Positions 24,696-33,954 of a DNA stretch of 64,000 nt are shown here, piece by piece. The stretch comes from an uncultured Kineothrix sp. (lineage in GTDB: Bacteria; Bacillota; Clostridia; Lachnospirales; Lachnospiraceae): assembly GCA_910588855.1 (NCBI GenBank), contig CAJUSR010000016.1:19570-83569 (forward strand), in the 5' to 3' direction. The notes beneath the pieces are model-generated. The model made no database searches. It was not told the DNA's origin and was given only the letters and a program-made list of their open reading frames with translations. Numbering within the stretch: position 1 is the first letter of the stretch; each line of letters begins with the position of its first letter. A program made the translations under genes and the position numbers.

Positions 24696-25292
24696 ATGGG
24701 TAAGTTGGATAAATTGAGTGTGTTTATAAGTTTGGTTTTGCGTCACAATCCAGATGCGGCAAATATTAAGCTGGATGAACATGGATGGGCGGACGTAGAG
24801 GAGTTGATTGCCGGCATTCAACGTACTGGCAGGGCAATTGATATGGCGATATTGGAGGAAATTGTTGCAACAGATAATAAGCAAAGATATGGCTTTAATC
24901 AGGATAAAACTTTGATTCGGGCAAACCAGGGGCATAGTATTCCTGTAGATGTAGAGCTGAAGGAACAAGAACCGCCCGCATTCCTGTATCATGGAACTGC
25001 TGTTAGATTTTTAGAAAACATAGAAAAAGAAGGATTGAAACCTATGAGTCGGCTGTACGTCCATTTATCGAAGGATATAGAAACAGCCCTGAAAGTGGGG
25101 AAACGGCATGGGGAGCCTGTAGTTTTAAAAGTATGCAGCGGAAATATGTATCAAAACGGACATCAATTCTTTTTGTCTGAAAATGGGGTATGGCTGACAA
25201 AAAAGTGGACGGTCAATATTTACAGAAGATTCTTTAGCATAATGATTTCCAAAGGCTCCTTTGGCAACAATAAAGAACCGCAATCCACATAG
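24696..25292 (+). CDS. kptA: RNA 2'-phosphotransferase Tpt1/KptA, probable frameshift at 3' end
   Basis: The family landmarks are present: LSVFISLVLRHNP, LDEHGWADVEELI, IRANQGHSI, FLYHGTA, RLYVHLSKD and KRHGEPVVLKV, then NGVWLT. KptA removes a 2'-phosphate from RNA using NAD. After VWLTK the frame reads a non-family tail to 25292, overlapping the convergent gene by 73 bases. One extra A in the A6 run at 25199-25204 would give VWLTKKVDGQYLQKIL and a stop at 25235-25237, which fits the family end. The catalytic core is complete in either frame. A second ATG is not needed; ATG 24696 follows TTGAGGT. Confidence 0.85.
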   Translation: MGKLDKLSVFISLVLRHNPDAANIKLDEHGWADVEELIAGIQRTGRAIDMAILEEIVATDNKQRYGFNQDKTLIRANQGHSIPVDVELKEQEPPAFLYHGTAVRFLENIEKEGLKPMSRLYVHLSKDIETALKVGKRHGEPVVLKVCSGNMYQNGHQFFLSENGVWLTKKWTVNIYRRFFSIMISKGSFGNNKEPQST

Positions 25293-25624
25293 CCGTTTTT
25301 CCGGTAAAAAAATTGGGCTTCTTCATTGGATAATGTGGAAGTCATAACCATTTTATACCCATTTTTAAGCATTTCCTTTTCCCAAAAACCGACTAACTGT
25401 TTTCCATATCCTTTCCCTCTATAATCTTCCAACATATATAACATATTCATAAAGGGTATGTTATCCCAAAACAAGTTGAACCGCAGCCATCCAATAAAAG
25501 TATCATTATGAAGCAGGATGAGAATCCGCTTTGCGTTTATGCTGTTTTTCAGTTCAATTTCGCAGATATGTTTATCGTATTTTTTTAATGTTGTAATATC
25601 ATTTTTATTTGCATACCGAATCAT
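25220..25624 (-). CDS. GNAT-family N-acetyltransferase
   Basis: 134 residues. The acetyl-CoA loop is YRGKGYGKQLVGFWE and the end shows the typical FYRKNGYVDCGSLLL strand. The beginning MIRYANKNDITTLKKYD is the usual GNAT start. Substrate unknown. It is convergent with kptA and the two overlap at their 3' ends. Confidence 0.85.
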   Translation of the reverse strand: MIRYANKNDITTLKKYDKHICEIELKNSINAKRILILLHNDTFIGWLRFNLFWDNIPFMNMLYMLEDYRGKGYGKQLVGFWEKEMLKNGYKMVMTSTLSNEEAQFFYRKNGYVDCGSLLLPKEPLEIIMLKNLL

Positions 25625-25791
25625 ATTTTCATTCCTTGATAATTTCAGGCTTCTATATTTGCTCCTTTTAAAGCTTATTTTAGCTTATCCTATTTTTCTG
25701 ATAAGCGCAAATAGTTCTTTTTTTCATAAGATATCATTACTTCCTGCTGCTCCCCAATTAGTTTGCATCATTCTAATTATATTTTTCAATA

Positions 25792-25905
25792 CGAAATCGA
25801 TTTCATCACAATAAACAAAAAGAATATTTGATATTTATTTATTATGTCAATTTACAACATATAATGTATTTTATATAATGATAATACAATATGAAATCGA
25901 TTACA
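25792..25905 (+). promoter_or_regulatory. sucrose-type promoter with two LacI-family operators
   Basis: TTTACA (25851-25856) and TATAAT (25874-25879), 17 bp apart, form the promoter. GAAATCGATTTC (25793-25804) is a perfect palindrome upstream. TGAAATCGATTACA (25892-25905) lies just downstream of the start of transcription and also fits the CcpA cre consensus. The centres are about 100 bp apart, suited to a repression loop. The LacI protein encoded at 29580-30575 in the same cluster is the likely ligand; catabolite control may share the second site. Confidence 0.75.
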
Positions 25906-27577
25906 TATAGAGGTGAAACAAAAAAGGAGACAAAAGAAGAAGTGAAGGCGGCGGCCGCGGCAAAGCAGCCGGTTTTGAAAAGGATGATTAAAGCATTGGG
26001 GGACGTGTTTGTTCCGATTCTTCCCGCCATTGTGGCTTCCGGCCTTATGATGGGGCTGGTGGAAGCGTTGGGGAAAGCAATTCCCAGCTTTGCAGGAAGC
26101 GATTGGTATGGAGTTCTTGATTTGATGGCGAATACAGCCTTTGTTTTTCTTCCGGTATTGATTGCCGTATCGGCGACACGGGTTTTTGGCGGAAATATTT
26201 TTCTGGGTGCGGTTATCGGTATGATAATGATTCACCCCAATTTGATTAATGCCTGGTCAGTGGGCTCTATGGATGCGGCGGAAATCCCGGTATGGCATCT
26301 GTTTGGTTTCCCTATCCGTCAGGTGGGCTATCAGGGGCATGTGATTCCCGTAGTGATTGCGGCATGGCTGATGTGTAAGATTGAAAAGTGGTTACATAAA
26401 CATATCCCGGAAATGATAGATTTATTTGTTACCCCTCTGTGTACGGTATTGATTACTGCTTTTTTGACATTGGGGCTGGTTGGACCTGTTTTTTCTATGG
26501 CGGAATCTTATGTATTGGATTTTGCAGGCTGGATTATTACGGTAGGGCATGGCATCGGCGCTATGATTATGGGGGCTATCTATCCATTAACGGTTGTATG
26601 TGGCATCCATCACATGTATAATGTAATTGAAGCGGGTATGCTTTCGGCGGCAGACGGTCTGAATATTTGGATGCCGATTGCTTCCGCCGCAAACTTTGCA
26701 CAGGGGGCGGCATGTCTGGCAGTCGGTTTGAAGGCAAGGAAGCTTAAGACGAAATCCGTGGCAATCCCTTCTGCCTTATCGGCGGCTCTGGGGATTACGG
26801 AACCGGCAATTTTCGGTGTGAATTTAAGGTTTACCAAACCTCTCGTGTGTGGTATGGCAGGAGGCGCGGCAGGCGCTCTTCTTGGTTCCCTGTTCCACAT
26901 TGGTGCGACTTCTTATGGGGTGACTGGTATCCCCGGATTCTTAATTACGCTGGATTATACGTTGCAATATGCGATTGTGCTTGCAGTTTCTTTTGCAGTT
27001 GCTTTCGGGCTTACCTGGTTTGTCTGGAAAGAGGAAACCGAAGAAGAAGCGGAGGAAGCAGGAGCCGATGGACAGCAGGGCAAGATGGAGAAGATTGGGG
27101 AAGAAGCGGCAGTTGCAGAAGGGGAAAAAACATTGTTTGCCCCGCTGAAAGGGAATGTAATCCAGAGGGAAGATATCCCGGATGAAACTTTTGCATCGGG
27201 CGTCCTTGGGAACGGTGTAGGGATTGAGCCGGAGGAAGAGGAAGTTATAGCCCCTTTTGACGGAGAGATTTCTTCGGTTGCGGAAACCTTACATGCATTG
27301 GGCATTACCGGGCCAGGGGGGAATGGAAGTCCTGATTCATGTGGGAATTGATACTGTGAATCTGAAAGGGGATGGCTTTGAGGTTTTTGTTTCGGAAGGG
27401 GAAAAGGTAACCGCAGGGCAGAAGCTGATGCATTTTGATATGGCAAAAATCAGGGAGAAGGGCTATAGCACGACTACGGCAGTCCTATTAACCAACAGCG
27501 ATGATTATCCGGGCTTTCATGTGCTGAAAACCGGGAAAACAGAACGGATGGAAAAATTATTTACGGCCGAAGCATAA
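25891..27577 (+). pseudogene. PTS sucrose-type IIC-IIA protein, missing IIB and frameshifted in IIA
   Basis: The IIC membrane domain is complete (FVPILPAIVASGLMMGL, GIHHMYNVIEAGML, ALGITEPAIFGVNLR). The N-terminal IIB domain with its phosphorylated Cys, normal in sucrose EII proteins, is absent: only about 25 residues precede IIC, and ATG 25891 overlaps the operator (GTG 25942 may be the real start). The IIA part begins ETFASGVLGNGVGIEPEEEE but ends early at 27349-27351 because of a G6 run at 27314-27319. With five G the frame continues GMEVLIHVGIDTVNLKG, including the catalytic His, and ends at 27577. As written the transporter cannot phosphorylate sugar by itself. Slippage in the G-run or a sequencing error could restore IIA, and a separate IIB could serve. 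Confidence 0.75.
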
Positions 27578-27683
27578 AGACCCAGTGTAAAGCAGCTTGC
27601 AGGACAGCGGATGGTTTAGCTGCTGCATATAAGTTCCAAATACATAATATTCTTACATAATATTTTTGAAGGAGGAAAAGGAC

Positions 27684-29528
27684 GTGAAGGCGGACACTGT
27701 AAAGAAAATTTATAAGGAACGGTTTGAAAGGCATTTTGATGAGCTGCGCTGGCTGTATATGGAATTGTACGACAACAGTTCCATGTTTGCAGAACTGTGC
27801 GATAAGATGGAAGGATTTTATAAGGAACGCGGCAAAGATTTGAAAGCTTTGGATGAAAAACGGGAAAAACAGCCGGATTGGTATAAACAGAACGATATGC
27901 TCGGCATGATGTTTTATATTGATAATTTTGCAGGAAATATGAAGGGTGTAAAGTCGAAGCTGGATTATATTGAGAAATGCAACGTGAATTATATCCATTT
28001 GATGCCGTTCCTTGAAACGCCGAAAGGACGTTCTGACGGCGGGTATGCGGTTTCGGATTTTAGGAAGGTGCAGGAAAACCTTGGGACGATGGAGGACTTG
28101 GTAAAATTGACGGATGCCTGCCATAAGAAAGGGATTAACGTCTGCATGGATTTCGTTATGAACCATACTTCGGAAGACCATGAGTGGGCAAAGAAGGCCC
28201 GTCAGGGAGACGGGGAATATATGAGCCGTTATTTTTTCTTTGACAATTCTTATATCCCTTCCTTGTATGAAAAGACTGTGCCTCAGGTATTCCCTACTAC
28301 GGCACCGGGCAATTTTACTTATTTGCAGGAGGAAGGCCATTTTGTAATGACCACCTTTTATCCATACCAGTGGGATTTGAACTATAAGAATCCCAGGGTC
28401 TTTAACGAAATGATGTACAATTTCCTCTATTTGGCGAATAAGGGGATAGACATTATAAGGATTGATGCGGTGCCGTATATATGGAAAGAGCTGAACACGT
28501 CCTGCCGTAATCTTTCGCAAGTACATACCATTGTGCGCATGATGCGTATGATTGGCGAAATTGTATGCCCGGGCATCCTGCTGCTGGGTGAAGTGGTGAT
28601 GGAGCCGGAGAAAGTGGTGCCGTATTTCGGTACGGTGGAAAAGCCGGAATGCCATATGTTATATAACGTAACTACGATGGCAACCACATGGCATACGGTA
28701 GCGACCCGGGATGTGCGGCTTTTGAAAAAACAACTGGATATTGTGAACTCTTTGCCAAAGGATTACGTATTTTTGAATTATCTGCGCTGCCATGACGATA
28801 TCGGCTGGGGGCTGGATTACGGAACATTGATGACGGAAGGGATTGGGGAACGATCCCATAAAAAATATTTGAATGACTATTTCCAAGGTTATGACGGGAA
28901 CAGTAACAGCCGGGGAGAGCTGTACAATGCGGACCCTGTTACAGGGGATGCCAGATTCTGCGGAACGACGGCTTCCATGTGCGGTGTGGAAAAGGCAGGG
29001 TTTGAGAACGATGAAGCAGCTATGGAAAAAGCAATCCGGATGGATGTTATGCTCCATGCCTATATGTTCATGCAGTCCGGGATTCCGGTACTGTACAGTG
29101 GGGATGAAATCGGCCAGGTCAACGACTATACATATAAGGAAGACCCTGATAAAGCGCCGGATTCCAGATATATCCACCGGGGAGCGATGAATTGGGAACT
29201 GGCAGGGAACATTTCCAAAAAGGATACGGTAGAGGCGAAGATTTTCCATAGTCTGGAACAATTGGAGCAGCTTCGGAAAAAGGAAAAAGTGTTTGTGTCC
29301 AATGCGGATACATGGACGATTGAAACATGGGATAATTCCGTATTGTGTATGGGAAGATACTTTGAAGGGGAAAAAATAATCGGTTTATTCAATTTCAGCG
29401 AACATGACAAAACGGCATGGATTAATGAAACGGACGGCGATTATGTGGAACTGATATCAGGAAAAGAGATGAAACCGATAGGAGTCAATATTCCGGCATA
29501 TGGGTTCTATTATTTGAAAAAGAAGTAA
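27684..29528 (+). CDS. amylosucrase-like GH13 glycoside hydrolase
   Basis: 614 residues from GTG 27684, eight bases after AAGGAGG (27669-27675); the TTG at 27666 precedes that site. The first 90 residues are the helical domain seen in amylosucrases (WLYMELYDNSSMFAELCDKM). The GH13 motifs follow: DFVMNHTS, IIRIDAVPYIW (nucleophile Asp), LLLGEVVMEP (acid/base Glu) and LRCHDDIGW. The HDDIGW form is characteristic of the amylosucrase/sucrose-hydrolysing subfamily. The enzyme should split sucrose or transfer its glucose. It has no signal peptide, so it works on sugar inside the cell. It lies between the PTS gene and the lacI-type repressor. Confidence 0.88.
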   Translation: MKADTVKKIYKERFERHFDELRWLYMELYDNSSMFAELCDKMEGFYKERGKDLKALDEKREKQPDWYKQNDMLGMMFYIDNFAGNMKGVKSKLDYIEKCNVNYIHLMPFLETPKGRSDGGYAVSDFRKVQENLGTMEDLVKLTDACHKKGINVCMDFVMNHTSEDHEWAKKARQGDGEYMSRYFFFDNSYIPSLYEKTVPQVFPTTAPGNFTYLQEEGHFVMTTFYPYQWDLNYKNPRVFNEMMYNFLYLANKGIDIIRIDAVPYIWKELNTSCRNLSQVHTIVRMMRMIGEIVCPGILLLGEVVMEPEKVVPYFGTVEKPECHMLYNVTTMATTWHTVATRDVRLLKKQLDIVNSLPKDYVFLNYLRCHDDIGWGLDYGTLMTEGIGERSHKKYLNDYFQGYDGNSNSRGELYNADPVTGDARFCGTTASMCGVEKAGFENDEAAMEKAIRMDVMLHAYMFMQSGIPVLYSGDEIGQVNDYTYKEDPDKAPDSRYIHRGAMNWELAGNISKKDTVEAKIFHSLEQLEQLRKKEKVFVSNADTWTIETWDNSVLCMGRYFEGEKIIGLFNFSEHDKTAWINETDGDYVELISGKEMKPIGVNIPAYGFYYLKKK

Positions 29529-29579
29529 ATGTAACAGGCGGCATTGGGAAGGAAGATGTGGCGGACGAGGAGCAGGCGG

Positions 29580-30575
29580 ATGAACATAGCAGAGATTGCG
29601 AAGCGGGCGGGAGTGTCCAATGCAGCGGTATCCCGGTATTTTAATAATGGATATATCTCGGAGGAGAAACGGGAGAAAATCCGCAAAGTAGTAGAAGAAA
29701 CGGGATACCGTCCATCGGTGCAGGCACAGACGCTGCGGACAAAGAAAACGAAAATGATTGGTATGATTGTACCCAAGGTAGCTTCAGCATCTCTTGGCCG
29801 GGTTGTGGAAGGGGTTCTTTCCATATTAAATGAAAACGGCTACCGTATGCTTCTTGCCGTCACTCAAAACGACCCGGAAAAAGAACTGGAATATCTGGAC
29901 GCTTTGGACGATAAGCAGGTGGACGGGGTGATTCTGGTTGCCACGGTATTTACGGCGGAGCATAAACGGGCATTGAAAAATATGCCGGTTCCTACCATAA
30001 TCGTAGGGCAGCAGCTTGCAGGGCATTGCTGTATTTATCATGACGATTATCACGCCTCCTATGAACTGACTAAGCTATTTTTTGACAGAGGGAGAGAAAA
30101 ACTGGGCTATATCGGCGCTATATTGCAGGATAAAGCCGTAGGCTCGGAACGTCTCCGGGGATTTCAGGATGCGGTGCGGGAAATGGGCAGGGAAGAGCTG
30201 GCCGCTTATTATGTGACCGCCGCGTTTACCATCGGTTCCGGTTTTGAGAAGGCTGGAGAACTTCTGGAGAAATGTGGCGATTTGGATGGGATTCTCTGTG
30301 CCACGGATACGATGGCGGCAGGAGCCGTGAAATATTTGCGCCAACAGGGGATAGAAGTTCCTGGCCAGATATTGGTAGCCGGGCAGGGGGATTCGGATAT
30401 GGCAAAAGTAGTGGAGCTGCCGCTTCTGTCAGTACATTATTCTTATGAGAAAAGCGGGGAGATGGCAGCCAGGATGCTGATGGAAATCCTTCATCAAGGG
30501 ATGACGGATGTAAAGGAAATGAAATTGGGATATTATCTGGTGGAAGACGGAAGGCCGCTTTCTAATAGGCCTTAA
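29580..30575 (+). CDS. LacI/GalR-family repressor of the sucrose cluster
   Basis: 331 residues. ATG 29580 follows GAGGAGCAGG and opens the canonical MNIAEIAKRAGVSNAAVSRY helix-turn-helix; the ATG at 29544 would add unrelated residues. A periplasmic-binding-like sensor domain follows (MIGMIVPKVASASLGRVVEG, DGVILVAT, DGILCATDTMAAGA). ScrR-type repressors of this class bind TGAAATCGATTTCA-like sites, which are present at 25793-25804 and 25892-25905. Its stop overlaps the stop of the convergent AraC gene by four bases. Confidence 0.9.
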   Translation: MNIAEIAKRAGVSNAAVSRYFNNGYISEEKREKIRKVVEETGYRPSVQAQTLRTKKTKMIGMIVPKVASASLGRVVEGVLSILNENGYRMLLAVTQNDPEKELEYLDALDDKQVDGVILVATVFTAEHKRALKNMPVPTIIVGQQLAGHCCIYHDDYHASYELTKLFFDRGREKLGYIGAILQDKAVGSERLRGFQDAVREMGREELAAYYVTAAFTIGSGFEKAGELLEKCGDLDGILCATDTMAAGAVKYLRQQGIEVPGQILVAGQGDSDMAKVVELPLLSVHYSYEKSGEMAARMLMEILHQGMTDVKEMKLGYYLVEDGRPLSNRP

Positions 30576-31561
30576 GTCTTCCTTAAAGTATTTTTGCCGT
30601 TTTTGATACGATAAGCCCGGGGCGTCATATGATAATATTCTTTGAAAATGCGGTGGAAATAGCTGGTATTGTCATATCCGGCCAAAACAATAATATCTTC
30701 TACCGGAAGGGCGGTAGTGGACAGCAAAAAGGCGGCCTGATTCAACCTTTTTGTTTGCAGGAGCTGCTTAAAGGTGTGCCCGGAATGTTTTTTAATGATT
30801 TTGCTGACAGCATAAGGGGGCATATGGAGCTGTTTGGCAATTTCTGCCAATTCCGCAGTCCGGTAATTGGTTTCGATATATTTTAAAATAGTGAAAACCA
30901 GATGTTGTCCATATCGGGAGGAATCGTTCATATTAATCCTGTCGGTATGGTTTAAAAGATGGAGAAAAAGAAGCCCCATCGTTGTCTGGTTGATGCCCCT
31001 GCGGTTTGGCTGGCTGTTGAGCAAAGACCATATTAAATTTTCAATCAAATTCTGTACCGGAAGGCTGTCGATGGACTGGAAATGCAGATATTCCGCAGCG
31101 TTCTTTTCCGGTTTCAACGTACCGATAAGGAAATCCCGCAGTATATTTTCTTCTTCCAGCATTATAAGGGCACGGTCGAAAAATTCAGGAAGGATAATAA
31201 AATTCACGGCGATGTCATCTATGCCTGCAGGAAGGATTTCATGGACGGCATTGGGATTGAGCAGCAGCAATTCCCCGGTATGCAAAGTAAGGGGGATGGA
31301 ACCGTTGATGATATGGGTGGTAGAACCGCTGCACATATAAATCATTTCAATATAATTATGTTTATGGGCAGGAAAATGCACAAAACGAGTGTGGGAACGT
31401 ATATCGATTAACTTCCCCCAGGCTAACATTTTCCGGCTGTCTACCACAAAGTCCGGTTCATTGGTATATAAACTTTTCTGGACATTTTTTTCCCCTTCCA
31501 GCAACAATCTTTCTTCTTCGGAAATTTTTCTTAAATGCTCTAAAAGATTTTGTTCAATCAT
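30572..31561 (-). CDS. AraC-family regulator with cupin-like sensor
   Basis: 329 residues from ATG 31561 (AGGAGTG seven bases upstream). The N-terminal half is a cupin with HKHNYIEMIYMCSG and LNPNAVHEIL. The C-terminal half has two helix-turn-helix motifs (AELAEIAKQLHMPPYAVSKI and VEDIIVLAGYDNTSYFHRIF followed by YHMTPRAYR). It lies directly next to the sucrose cluster on the other strand and may respond to a sugar. Its target is unknown. Confidence 0.88.
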   Translation of the reverse strand: MIEQNLLEHLRKISEEERLLLEGEKNVQKSLYTNEPDFVVDSRKMLAWGKLIDIRSHTRFVHFPAHKHNYIEMIYMCSGSTTHIINGSIPLTLHTGELLLLNPNAVHEILPAGIDDIAVNFIILPEFFDRALIMLEEENILRDFLIGTLKPEKNAAEYLHFQSIDSLPVQNLIENLIWSLLNSQPNRRGINQTTMGLLFLHLLNHTDRINMNDSSRYGQHLVFTILKYIETNYRTAELAEIAKQLHMPPYAVSKIIKKHSGHTFKQLLQTKRLNQAAFLLSTTALPVEDIIVLAGYDNTSYFHRIFKEYYHMTPRAYRIKNGKNTLRKT

Positions 31562-31591
31562 CGTTTCACTCCTAATTGACAATAAATTTTT

Positions 31592-32311
31592 TTAAAGCCC
31601 TTTCATCATGCGTGTGGACATCAGGCAGCTTTCCCCGTTGATAAAATAGATGATTCGGTTTTTGGCGTCTATTTCTTTTATATTTCTTTTGTTTACCAGA
31701 AACGACCGATGGCAGCGCACAAAGCTGTCACCTAATGTAGCTGCCAGTTCTTTGATAGTGCCGGAAAATTCAATTTGGCGGTTCTTCGCATGGAGAATGA
31801 CTTTATGGATGTTGCCGGAAGTTTCAAAGAAGAAAATATCATTATAATCTACGCTTATTTTTCGTCCGCCGGTTTCAATGGTATAGACCTTATGCGTTTT
31901 GTTGGTCTGGAGCGTATAGCGTTCCATTGCATTTAACAGGCATTCTCTGATTTTTACTTTCACTTCTGCAGGGTTGTCCTTTAATACAAAGTCCATTGCC
32001 TCCACCCGATATTGAAAGGTCATGTAGCTTAGTTCAGAATGTGCTGTTATGAATATGATGAAGCCGCGGGGGTCAAACAGCCTGATTTGCTGTGCCAGCT
32101 TCATGCCGTTCATGTCGCTGTTCAGGTCGATATCAAGGAAATAAATGCCTGTGTCCTGGCTGGCCTTTACTCTTTCCAGCAGCACATAAGGGTCTTCTGT
32201 ATCCAAAACAAGCTGCATATCCAGTTCTTCCATCAATATGATATCTTGAATGGTTTGCACGATAGTCTGCCGCTGTATGGCATTATCCTCGCACACAAAG
32301 ATGTTGAGCAT
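31592..32311 (-). CDS. LytTR-family response regulator (AgrA/ComE type)
   Basis: 239 residues. The receiver begins MLNIFVCEDN and has the phosphorylated Asp in YFLDIDLNSDMNGM. The C-terminal LytTR DNA-binding domain is recognised by FFFETSGNIHKVILHAK and FVRCHRSFLVNKRNI. It is in one operon with the GHKL kinase at 32313-33617, one base between the genes. In AgrA systems the targets are peptide-signal genes. Confidence 0.9.
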   Translation of the reverse strand: MLNIFVCEDNAIQRQTIVQTIQDIILMEELDMQLVLDTEDPYVLLERVKASQDTGIYFLDIDLNSDMNGMKLAQQIRLFDPRGFIIFITAHSELSYMTFQYRVEAMDFVLKDNPAEVKVKIRECLLNAMERYTLQTNKTHKVYTIETGGRKISVDYNDIFFFETSGNIHKVILHAKNRQIEFSGTIKELAATLGDSFVRCHRSFLVNKRNIKEIDAKNRIIYFINGESCLMSTRMMKGL

Positions 32312-32312
32312 A

Positions 32313-33617
32313 TTATGTCACTCCTTTCTGGCAGCAAGTCAGTTCCATATGCTGTATGAAACAATCACATTGCATTGTTGTTTCCAATAGCACATTATCA
32401 TATGAACGGATGATTTTCTGTGCGTTGGAAAGCCCGATTCCCTGATGCCCGGTTTTTGTACTAAAGCCTTTTTGCTTGAGCATATGCAATGTGGAACCGT
32501 TATCCTGGAAACGGTTGCTTATGATGATTGACACACCAGTCTCATTTTGGATGATATTTAGCCCTATTTGCGGCTGTTTGGTCTCCAATGTGGCTTCAAT
32601 CGCATTGTCTAAAAAGATTCCCAATATTCTGGCAAGGTCCACAGTATCTATCGGAAAATTGTCCACTGGATTGGGGATATCAATGGTGACATCAATCCCC
32701 GATTCGTGGGCATATATCATTTTGGCAGAGAGCAGGCTTTTGATTTCCAGAACAGCGATGTTGCTCAGTTGATTTAACTTGTAATCACCCTGGGTAATCA
32801 GATTCTTCGTTGGGAAGATTTTGGTTTCAAAAAAATTCTTTAATTCGTCCATATCGCAATTTTCAATATAATCGGATAGTGAGAGCAGAATGTTAATGTA
32901 ATCATGCTTAAAGGAGCGCAGCCCATTGTACATGACCTCCAAATTATGTGTGTAGTCCTGCAAATCCTGCATGGCTTTTTTCTTCGTCTCTGCCTGTATT
33001 TGTTCCAGATAGGAACGGCGCATAGTCAGAAGCAAAAACAGCATAACAAGCAGATAGCCTGAAATATGTAAGGCATTATTATATATCATTTTGCCAATTG
33101 ATCCATTTTGCCCCGGAATCAAATTATCGAACAGATAGATGGTGATAAGGAGCAGCAATGCGGCATCAATCAAATACCATGTCTGGGGAAGGCGCAAAAT
33201 GCCTTTATCTGACAGCAATATTTTTTTTAGGAGCTTTCCGCAAAGCATGGTAATAAAATAAAATAGCAAAATGCGGATTAGCATGATGCCGAAAGCAAAA
33301 TAGGGTTGATTTGATAAAGGCAGGGAAATCAATAGATGCAAAAGGCCTGACAGCAAATTATCGATTACGATGGTTAACACAATCCCAATCATGCCCATAC
33401 AAACATTCTGGGATGCGGTATTTCGATAGGTGGCTAATCCATAAATACAAACTGCCACCAGAATACCGAACAGGCCGTACGGTATACAGGATAAGAGTGT
33501 TACAGGCATCCCGGCAAGCAACAGCAGCATATAAAGCGCTAGAAACGCTTTCAGGCCCATGCGCTGAGGCCACATATTACGGATGCCAAGTGAAAGCTGA
33601 AAAAAAGACAGCAGCAT
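32313..33617 (-). CDS. AgrC-like GHKL sensor histidine kinase
   Basis: 434 residues. The N-terminal 200 residues contain six to seven membrane helices, followed by a coiled coil and SFKHDYINILLSLSDY with the phosphorylated His. The GHKL ATPase shows ARILGIFLDNAIEATLE and GFSTKTGHQGIGLSNAQKI. This is the quorum-sensing kinase type, but no AgrB-like protease or AgrD-like peptide gene was found in the surrounding 3 kb. It may answer a peptide encoded elsewhere. Confidence 0.9.
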   Translation of the reverse strand: MLLSFFQLSLGIRNMWPQRMGLKAFLALYMLLLLAGMPVTLLSCIPYGLFGILVAVCIYGLATYRNTASQNVCMGMIGIVLTIVIDNLLSGLLHLLISLPLSNQPYFAFGIMLIRILLFYFITMLCGKLLKKILLSDKGILRLPQTWYLIDAALLLLITIYLFDNLIPGQNGSIGKMIYNNALHISGYLLVMLFLLLTMRRSYLEQIQAETKKKAMQDLQDYTHNLEVMYNGLRSFKHDYINILLSLSDYIENCDMDELKNFFETKIFPTKNLITQGDYKLNQLSNIAVLEIKSLLSAKMIYAHESGIDVTIDIPNPVDNFPIDTVDLARILGIFLDNAIEATLETKQPQIGLNIIQNETGVSIIISNRFQDNGSTLHMLKQKGFSTKTGHQGIGLSNAQKIIRSYDNVLLETTMQCDCFIQHMELTCCQKGVT

Positions 33618-33734
33618 TTCAGTATATTCCTCCTTTTATGGTTTGCTTCCCTGATTATACTGTATGTGATTCCTTGTATCAAGCGTTGCTTTGCTTCCGT
33701 GTACAAGAGATTATAGTGGAAATGGTGGAGAAGG

Positions 33735-33953
33735 ATTAGGAATTATATGGAAGTGTTATAAGAAGTAAGAACTAATCGGCCGGTATATCTTACCCGTAAT
33801 GGCCGAGGTGCTTATGCCATTGTAGAGGTGGATGAATTAGACAGATTAAAAGCAACGATAAAGCTTTTGGCTAAATTAGAGGAAGGGGAGCAGTCTGCTA
33901 GAGAAAAAGGTTGGTTGACAGCAGATGAAGTAGAGGCTGCATTAGGATTATAA
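33735..33953 (+). pseudogene. YefM/Phd-type antitoxin, interrupted
   Basis: The frame reads RNYMEVL, then TAA (33759-33761), then EVRTNRPVYLTRNGRGAYAI and VEVDELDRLKATIKLL to the stop at 33951-33953. This is a Phd/YefM antitoxin in which one codon has become a stop and the first dozen residues are unclear. No start codon follows the stop until well inside the domain. It overlaps the context of the ParE-like toxin gene two bases downstream. Confidence 0.65.
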
Positions 33954-33954
33954 T

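Noticed and set aside
27561..28655. 364-codon frame antisense to the GH13 gene
   Set aside because: The plus-strand gene has all catalytic motifs and a perfect ribosome binding site; the antisense frame is a His/Phe/Ile-rich shadow without domains.
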